DNA from: Turnera subulata
Taxonomy: Eukaryota; Streptophyta; Magnoliopsida; Malpighiales; Passifloraceae
Direction of reading: 5' to 3'
Length of the DNA stretch: 64,000 nt
Assembly (NCBI GenBank): GCA_028386065.3
Contig: JAKUCV010005600.1
Span: forward strand, 199,658-263,657
The notes under the pieces: model-generated
Seen by the model: the letters and a program-made list of their open reading frames with translations, nothing else
What the model was told of the DNA's origin: nothing
Database searches by the model: none
Position numbers and translations under genes: made by a program
In this document: piece after piece, positions 56,371 through 64,000 of the stretch
Numbering within the stretch: the first letter of the stretch is position 1
Layout: every line of letters starts with the position of its first letter

Positions 56371-57764
56371 CTAGCTTTGCACAAGATGAGCACAGATGAT
56401 AAAGCCATTTTCGACGGGGCCATTGAACAGTAAACAGTCTAGAAGCCACATGTCATAGGTTTTCAGATAGGTTTGGTGACCATGGCGAGGAGTGAGAACA
56501 CAAGTGATGAAGTAGCAGAGAATTCTGTATTCAAAAGACAAATCTTGATATTCACCCTTCCTGTTGAACTGTCCAACTAGAAGCTTTCTTTGTTTAGATA
56601 CACTCGTTGTGTAAGGAATGGGAATGACATTTCCAGAGCCAGTGTTGTAGTACATAACCTTCCCTTTTTTGAGATTGAGCAGAGTTCGGACAAGTCTAGC
56701 ATCAACAAAGACAGATGGCCCACAAATTGAACTTCGAATCCTTATAGTATTTCCAGCACCGCCAGGCTTGGGGATCATGTTGGAGTAGAATTCTTGGACC
56801 AACGGTTCATATGCAGGAGCTTGGCAAGCCCCATGAGTTCGGATCTCTCAATGATTTCACCGAGTCCCGAACCAACAAGGTCATCAAATTGAACAGTAAA
56901 TGACCTTAGGAATTTGAACTCTTTGACCAACTATCCCATCAACATCCTTAATGTCATCGATGTTCTTGGAGTGTGAAGGATCGACATCCATAGGGCGTGC
57001 CCTCTTTTTGATTTTGAGACACTTCCCATTTTACTAGTGTATTGAACTAAGATTTTCTCACTATTTAATGCTTGTACTTCATTGTCTTCAAGCACGGGTG
57101 TGTGAACAGGGGTCAGAGTGTCATCATCATCAAAATCTTCCACCTCAAGGACAACTGTTTCTTTTCCCTTGATAAAGCCACGCATTCATTGAGCATTTGC
57201 GCTTTTACTCGAAGGGTGTTTTGGCAGGACAGATGTCAAAAGCTTTCCCTTTTGAGGAACTCCCTTCTTTGAGGCGTTCTGTTGAATGGTTGGAGAATTT
57301 GAAGTTGTGTTGGTCATTTTGAGCTTCTTTAAAGAGAACTTTTGACCCAAGGGTATGTCATCATCAGATACTGTCCTCTCAGTTGAGGTTTGTGGGTTTC
57401 CTTCTGCACCTTCAATTTCAGTGACTGGATCGGCTAGAATGGCAATGGGATTTGGTGTACATTGTGATTCTTTTGTGGTATCTCTGTTCACTTTAGATGG
57501 CTCTCCTTCCACCTATGAACGTGACTTCTTTTCAAGAGCTTTAGGTGTGAGAGCATCGACTATAGCTTCCCGCTTTTTGGCGAGAAGAGCTGTCTGTTTT
57601 GGGTCGGTCACATCTTTAGGCATTCTGTATTTAGTTATGATTTATTTAGTTGTTTCGGCAATGTGCTTCAGGGTGGCTACAGCTTCAGCCTCTCGATTGT
57701 TTTTTGGAGGATTTGGTGGGACTCTGGCCATATCAACTCGAGTGGAGGTGTGCTTTCTTTTCAT
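56371..57764 (-). pseudogene. Accessory-type retroelement ORF, plant transposon-protein-like
   Basis: The ATG at 57764 (MKRKHTSTRVDMARVPPNPP) opens a basic, low-complexity N-terminus. After stops near 57640 and 57513 come an acidic and Ser/Thr-rich linker (57512-56940) and then the domain EPLVQEFYSNMIPKPGG, SICGPSVFVDARLVRTLLNL and FEYRILCYFITCVLTPRHGH, ending at 56371. The order VQEFYSNM, then VFVDARLVRTLL, then YFITCVLTPRHGH is that of the putative plant transposon protein domain also suggested for 8599-9782. Function unknown. Stops and a frame change near 56930 make it a pseudogene. Confidence 0.65.
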
Positions 57765-58778
57765 AGGGTGGTTGTGGTTCGAGTAGACTGGATTTTGGGG
57801 CTGAAGTGTCGAGCTGCAGGTGAAGAGAGCGACGAGTAACTCAAGTGGTGGAATTTAGTGAAGGAATTTCTCCAAGATAGGCACGATTTTTATGAAGTTG
57901 AGACTTTCCGTTTGAACGATTCTGAAGGGCACTGGTTTTCCCCATGATGGGATATAAGAAGAGGTTTTGAGATAAGATTAATAAACTGCCACTTGGACTT
58001 ATTATGACATTGGCCTACTACCATGATTGGGAATTTGTAAAGGTTCAAAGTGAGACTAAGTAACCGTTGGACAAGACACAACGAGGTGAGGCCCTATAGC
58101 TGCCCATCAGTTAATATCGCCCAAGGTGAAAATACCTGTTCTTGTAGCCATCATACCACACACGCCTGTCATATTGCCAAGGTCGCACTAATTAGATGTG
58201 ACTAGCATGCATGGGGACAACATCACAAAGTACCTTGTGTGAACAACCAAATTTGACCCATGATTTATTCTATTATTTTTAAATTATAAATATATTTATG
58301 TCGTTGGTTGATGAGATGATTTGGTTATTGGAATGAATATGTTTGTGATTTAATATGATAGAGTAAGGGTATTTTATTTGGTTATTTCTTTCTATTTGTT
58401 TTTCCCCTTATTATTTATTTAATTTTGGATTATAAATAGATATTAAGTTTCTGCCAATAAGATATGGATCCTCCAGAGATTTTAGTCCATTTAAACACAT
58501 GGTCTGCAGCTAACTTTAATCCTAATTATCGTGTAAATTTAGGATCAATTATATATTTTGCCTATTTTGTGTTTTTATGGTAGTTTTATTGGGAAAAAGG
58601 AATAATTTGATGTGGGGTTGATAAAAAGGAAAAGTAGTGGAGTAGGAGACAAGTTTAGGGTGTTTTCTGAGCCAGGGAATATTCTAGAGGGCGTGGAAAC
58701 CAACTAGGAATCAGATTTGAGGAGGAAAAGTAAGAAAAAATAAAAAAATTGCACAATCGGTAGCAGACATGAAGACAT

Positions 58779-58799
58779 GACCGCCAGGCCCTGGCGGTC
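58779..58799. repeat. Perfect hairpin GACCGCCAG-GCC-CTGGCGGTC
   Basis: 9-bp inverted arms around a 3-base loop in an AT-rich setting. A related CATGACC...GGCGGTC block follows at once (58806-58831). Confidence 0.75.
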
Positions 58800-60393
58800 G
58801 TCACGACATGACCCTGGGGCTATGGCGGTCAATGGTTCCAGAATCTTCTTTTTTCCTTTTTTTTTTCTAATTCCTAGCTCTTAACCGTTAGATTTAGGGG
58901 TTCAATCTCGACCCTTAGATTATTAGGACAACCCCTTATCCCCTGAACACTACATCAACGGTCCAGATTGTTCTCTTACGGTTATCGAGGTGCAGCTTGT
59001 GACAACCATTTTTTCTTTGTCTTCTTTTTTTTTGTTGTGTGTCTAGTTGAATATTTACTTGATGAGTTGCTTATTCTTAATCTTTTATGAAATTATCGCT
59101 CTGTACTTTATGTTGATGTGTTTATAAATAACAGGTGGAAAGCTATTAAGGTGGGACTAATAATGGATTATAAGTAACATGATGATATTGATATGATACA
59201 TGAAGAGTTCTTGTGTTAGCATGATGTGAATTGTGGATTTGCTGTATCTGTGTGGAATTTGTTTATTGCACTATTGTATGTTAGTATCATACATAAAGTA
59301 GTACCTATGAAATTGTTACCTAGATGAATTGTGGTACAGATGTTAGGGATCTTAGAGAACTTTGATACTTCAGTATGTCTTTTCCTTTAAGAACCTTATT
59401 GGTATGACCTCGATGATCTATCATGATGTTAGAATACTTCGGTATATCTTTTCTACGATAACCTTTCTGGCACCCTCCCATAATTGAAACTGGATAATTT
59501 GATGGTTATCCATACTTGAAACTCACACAAAGTACTCCTGGTACTTAGCTTATTACTCCCTCTATACTGTGTAAGTCCATTACTCTCAATGTATATATTG
59601 CGTTCTGGGTTACTTTTAAGTTGACAATTCACCCCACCCCAAATCGGTCTCCAAATTTTTATTAATTTTCAGACTCCATGGCTTCTCCATTCCAATAGAT
59701 CGGATGATCGAAAATCAAAGGTTCAGCAAGGCGTGACATCTTCACCAGCCATTCCATTGCATTTTCATATCTTTTACTCATTTTTATATTGATGTTATTT
59801 TTTTCAGCATGCTGTTACTATTTTATATGTTTGGTTTGGTATGGTACTGGTGTTATTCTTCAATTGAGATTTTGCTGGTTTAGGCAAGTGATTTGGGATG
59901 TTGATTCCATATCTATTATATCTATTATATATATAAAGTTGTTACCCTCTAGGTCTTCCTATATTGCCATGTGAAGGATTTTAGGTGTAGTTTCAATATT
60001 AAAAGATCCTGATAAGAATTAAACTCTCATCACAAAACCTTTATATGTTATATCCTAATACGATTTAATCTAGCTGAAATTCAATATTAAAAAAAAAATC
60101 CTCATAAGTATTAAACATTCATATGAAAAGCTTATAAATTATATCCTGATAAGAATTAAACTCTTATCAGGAAAAAAACTGATAAGTTATGTCATGGATT
60201 TGAAAACAAAAGTAATCGTCACTGTATTTTGCATTTACTCTATTATTATTATCTGATAAGAATTATATTACCTTTAGATTGATAAACTTTACAACTAATA
60301 TAATAATACTATTATGCAAAACTAACCTTTTATCGTTTTTGTTTTTTTATCGTATCTCTTCAAAAATTTCTTTTCTCCATCTCTCTTTAAATA

Positions 60394-60601
60394 AAGATAC
60401 AGTCTGTGTATGTGAAACAATAGTCTCTGTCTGTGATATAGTTTTTCTATCATTTATTCATTCTTCTTTTCTCCATCGTTTTTGTTTTGTTTCTATTTGC
60501 ACTACACAAGGTCTAGATACAGTCTTTGTCTGTGTGTGATACAGTTTCTCTATCATCCACTCATCCTCTCTTATTCCTTCTTTGTTTTGTTTCTATTTGC
60601 A
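60394..60601. repeat. Tandem duplication of about 117 bp
   Basis: The block AGATACAGTCTKTGT... to TTTTGTTTTGTTTCTATTTGCA occurs twice (near 60394 and 60515) with moderate divergence. Confidence 0.65.
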
Positions 60602-61292
60602 TACGTACGAATGTTAGTATAGTATTGAAGTTATTTTGTCCCTCTTAATTAAGCATCTTGTTTGTTTTTATATTCTTTTTTATTTCTCCTTTCTATTTTA
60701 ATCATTTTTATATTTTTTTTTGTTTGTGCAAGAAAATGCATATTAAAGCTTTGGAAGAGGAGTTATATTATTTTATATTTTTTAATTTTAGGACTCAATC
60801 ATGCATGTTTAAATTTACAAAACAAATTATTATTTATCTGAATTATTAAATATTTTTTATGTATTATTCTCATTTATATTCTATTCTTTTGTTTTAAAAT
60901 TTTTTCTTCATAATAATAGAATTTTCCAATTATTTTTATGATTTCATTTTAAAAAATTACTCATCTATGTTTTTATTTCTTTTGTTTTAGGAATCAATTG
61001 CGTAGGCCCAAGCATGGATTAACAAATGTTGCAGGTTTAATTTAAAAAATTAATTATTATTTATATTATTATTGAATATTTCATTTTATTTATTTTTTTG
61101 TTTTGTATTCTATTTTCTATTTTAATGTTCTTTCTCTATAATAATAGTTTTCTAAATCTTTTCCTGATTTTTCATTTTTTAAATTACTCTCATATTTTTT
61201 ACTTTTTGTTTATTATTAATTAATTATTTTCACTTTTTGTTATAAAAGTAGATAATTAATACTCCTAGAACAGGGTAAGTCTTGCCGCTTGT

Positions 61293-61647
61293 TGCACCAA
61301 AAATTGAGCTCTCAAATATACTCCTTTTGTACAACCAAGACTGCAAACTCGGTCGTTTCTAGTTTATCTTCAGTACTGGTTTGACCCTTTTACTCTCTTG
61401 GTGTGAGATGGAGACACATCATATATTAAAGAAATGAAAGTTGTGGAACAACTAGTAAAATAGACTAGAGAAATAACTATTTTATTGGGGAGTTTCGTCA
61501 TTTCGTTAGGGAGTACACTTTGGTACATCTCTCCATTACATGTGGTCAAGGCTACATGAGCTTATATAGTCTTAGAAGCAGCAGGTGGATGGGAACAGGT
61601 TGTTGGATAGTCTGTTCATGACATTCACGTTTTATAAATTTATAACA
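61293..61647 (-). repeat. Probable 3' LTR of a copia element
   Basis: On the minus strand TGTTATAAATTTATAAAACG follows a purine-rich GGGGAG tract at 61648. It is preceded by the CACTGGGTTTTTCTTGGTAAGG-like text found in the 3' non-coding part of some plant copia elements. The far end is only guessed. Confidence 0.5.
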
Positions 61648-61785
61648 CTCCCCTTTGAATGTCATTGTGTATTAGGTAGAATACGTTTAGGGAGATCTGC
61701 CTCATTAAAAACCTTACCAAGAAAAACCCAGTGGGATAAAAACTTGGTGAAGGAAAAAAGAGTGCAGTGCGTATTCTACTCCCCC

Positions 61786-64000
61786 TCATTTTGGCCTCCC
61801 TTGATTTCTTGATGTCGTCGCATGCCAATCCTCTTTGCCAACCTTTGGTGGCATATGCTTTATCCGATCACTTTTGATGTGCCACTCCTTTAATGCAGGC
61901 AGCATTATTTTCATTTGTTGTTGGAATATCTTCCTCGCTATCTTGTTTTTGTGGTCACCATAATATAGCAACTTCATGTGTAAAGAAGTAGCATATGTCT
62001 GTCTGCGCTTTTTGTGGATCAAATAAATGACCTGCATCTGCAAAATCAACTATATTCTCCTTGGATTCACAAGGTTAAAATAATTCTACATCCATTATAT
62101 CCTGAAGATAAGAGTATAGTCATATCTTGCCAATAGGTTTATGGCAAAAGCTTCAGGCTTTATGTTACTAGCAACACAAATTGCACTTTGATAGGGTACT
62201 TCAGGACCAATCTAATTCTTTTATGAGATTTTTCATCTCAAATTCTTTCTCGAAATATACACGGCTTTTGGAAAATTCTTCAAGAATTCCACTAATATTT
62301 AAATCACAAAAAATAATAATAAAAAAACACATATAGATATGAATCGTCAACATAAGCAATAATAAATTCATGCATGTACTTATACATATCCAAATTGGTT
62401 TAAACCATGTAAAGATCAACGTAGCTTAATATTTTTTTTTTTTGTATATTTCCGGGAATTAGTTGCTTCAAGCAACTTGAATCCTTCAGGGATTCTCATG
62501 CATATGTCATGACTTATGGATCCATAGAAATAGGCTGCAATAGCATCCATGAGATGCATTTCTAATTCTTTTCATATAATGCCAGACTTATAAAAAATAA
62601 TTGCATCCACCACAGGGGAGTATATCTCCTCACAATTAATACCAGGTCGTTTGGGTAAAACCTTGTGCTATAAAATCGTGCTTTTATATCTCATTATCTT
62701 TTTGCATAAATACTCTTTTTATGACCAATTAATTTTACACCATCTGGTGTACGGACTACAGGTCCGAAAAGTTCTTCGCTTCACAAGCGAGTCTAACACA
62801 ACCTTAATTATATCTCTCTATATTTTGGCCAATAATTCTGCGCCTACATTCATAAATAGATGTTGGTTTATGATCCTCATAATATTTAGCGCAATATAAA
62901 ATAAATATTCCGTCGACGGTTATTTCACGTCGGTTCCATCTTATTCCGGACACTATAATTGAGATCTCACCATATTCATTTATTTCAGGTACCTGAGTTA
63001 CTTCTGGAACTTTATCAATTGTGTCAGAAAACATACCTCTTCTGGAGGGCTTTTAATTCAAACCTCTACTGAAGGCCTTATTTCCTTACTGAGGCCATCT
63101 TATCACTTTGCTCCTTTATTCTCTATCGAGAATTTCTTTTCTATTTGGAACCGAGTATAATCTATAGATTCATTTGCATACTTATATTGTTCTTCAGGAA
63201 CATCAATTGAAACAGGAGCATTTGCAGCTGGTATATGGTCACACTTAATTTAAATGTGTCTGGCAATTGCATATCAATTTTTCTGCAAATGAATCATCTT
63301 CTTTTGAACTTCAGGTTCACATTAATTTATATGAGGATCAACATTCATATATATTATGCATTTCAACAATCTTGATCCAGCTGCTTCTTTCTCTCCCTGA
63401 TATTGGCTATACACACATATCGAATTATCAATAAGCAAATCTTGCTATAAATGAATCTCCAATCTTTTAGTCAATAGTTTCAATAATATTGTGATTTGAT
63501 GAAGATTACCCAACATCTATTCCCAACCTTCTTTAAAAGGACCAGATTAACTATGCTGTGGTGGAGCATAATATATTGTACAACCAACGTTCCGAAGATG
63601 GGAGATATTTTGTGACCAAGAACCAATGGGGAGATCTTATGATCTTATAATATCTTATTGGCTTGATGCACATTTACTGCGTATAAAATACCATAGTCAT
63701 ATTTCATCAATGGTCCTGCAATCAATTATCAATATGGCCCAGATCTCTTTGGGTTTATTTCCAATGATATACATTCTCCATTGAAGAAACATACCAGCAT
63801 TATCTAGACATATAGTCTAATAACATGAGTAGGGATATGCACCTGCAAGTGGCTTAATCATTAGAACAAGTGCGCACAATGCCAACTTGCGTCACATAAT
63901 AGACCATCTAGTCGATGCATCGTAAAAATTACCTAGATGGTCAACACAGTGGATTTATCATTCCGCGTTCATATCCCAAATTTGCTGGTCTAGGCCAATC
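61786..64000 (-). pseudogene. Copia pol pseudogene, truncated by the window edge
   Basis: Minus-strand frames, read with frame changes, show copia pol in order from the window end. Integrase is first, with an RLDNAG-like stretch near 63800, then ISHLRNVGCTIYYAPPQ near 63590. The linker before RT follows (RWNRREITVDGIF and SIYECRRR, 62930-62830). RT is next (GVKLIGHK near 62750, a YSPVVDAI-like stretch near 62630, ICMRIPEGFKLLEA near 62490), and then the region before the end of RNase H (IKSDRIKHMPPK near 61870). Stops are frequent. The 5' half of the element lies beyond 64000. Confidence 0.75.

Larger units (their letters stand above)
58082..61290. other. Non-coding region with repeat remnants
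   Basis: No gene recognised. It holds a perfect 9-bp-arm hairpin at 58779-58799, LTR-like text (TGTGAACAACC near 58240, TGTGACAACC near 58999), a Helitron-like start (TCTATTATATATATAAAG at 59921) and a short tandem duplication at 60394-60601. The T-rich 60640-61260 has no structure I can name. Confidence 0.5.

Noticed and set aside
60279..60849. Small Phe-rich frames
   Set aside because: T-rich DNA gives them; no start context, domain or conservation can be seen.

Overview
This window is nuclear DNA of a flowering plant, most likely a eudicot. Two intron-rich host genes with plant-type splice sites lie in a mass of nested plant transposable elements: Ty1/copia, Ty3/gypsy, a pol-less LTR element, LINE, hAT and MULE MITEs, and a Helitron. 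Species cannot be fixed from the sequence alone. No bacterial or organellar features, rRNA or tRNA genes were seen.

Layout. 1-7021: flanking DNA with a decayed copia element (1242-5251, TSD GAGGT) and a partly duplicated segment that may be the promoter and 5' UTR of the next gene. 7022-21376: a 14.4 kb copia-derived element (minus strand, TSD CTAGT) with gag and the start of protease but no reverse transcriptase or integrase, plus an accessory ORF. A 7.3 kb gypsy element (11300-18585, TSD CTTAG) and a hAT MITE (10727-11184) are inserted in it. 21703-22139: MULE-like MITE. 22309-31674: intact 8-exon MATE efflux transporter gene (478 aa, plus strand) whose 6.9 kb first intron holds a foldback MITE, a 5'-truncated LINE and a non-autonomous hAT element. 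32478-37896: intact 9-exon ELMO-domain gene (319 aa, minus strand), convergent with the MATE gene. 39088-50545: a Helitron split by an 8.7 kb pol-less LTR element (41791-50511, TSD TACCA) with 3 kb LTRs and two antisense ORFs. 50684-51296: degenerate telomere-like repeats. 51764-53170: LINE remnant. 53219-53672: second hAT MITE. 54652-57764: LTR fragment and a second accessory-type ORF. 58082-61290: no gene. 61293-64000: minus-strand copia pol remnant running off the window.

Most striking observation. Four arrays contain 45 copies of the self-complementary motif ACATCGATGT or close variants (usually within AACATCGATGTT). Of 21 pairs, 20 have start-to-start spacing of exactly 21 bp, two turns of the helix. 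The arrays lie in both LTRs of the copia-derived element (about 100 bp upstream of its TATA box), upstream of the TATA box of its accessory ORF, and in the 5' leader of the unrelated gypsy element. One regulatory module therefore seems to be shared by two retrotransposon superfamilies. Possible roles are a host factor site or an element-encoded anti-silencing factor site.

A second motif system, 5-bp stem/4-nt loop hairpins of GGGAT-NNNN-ATCCC type with compensatory changes, fills the LTRs of the pol-less element. A related LTR carries a different short repeat at the matching place. The two host genes look functional; nearly all element ORFs carry stops or frameshifts.
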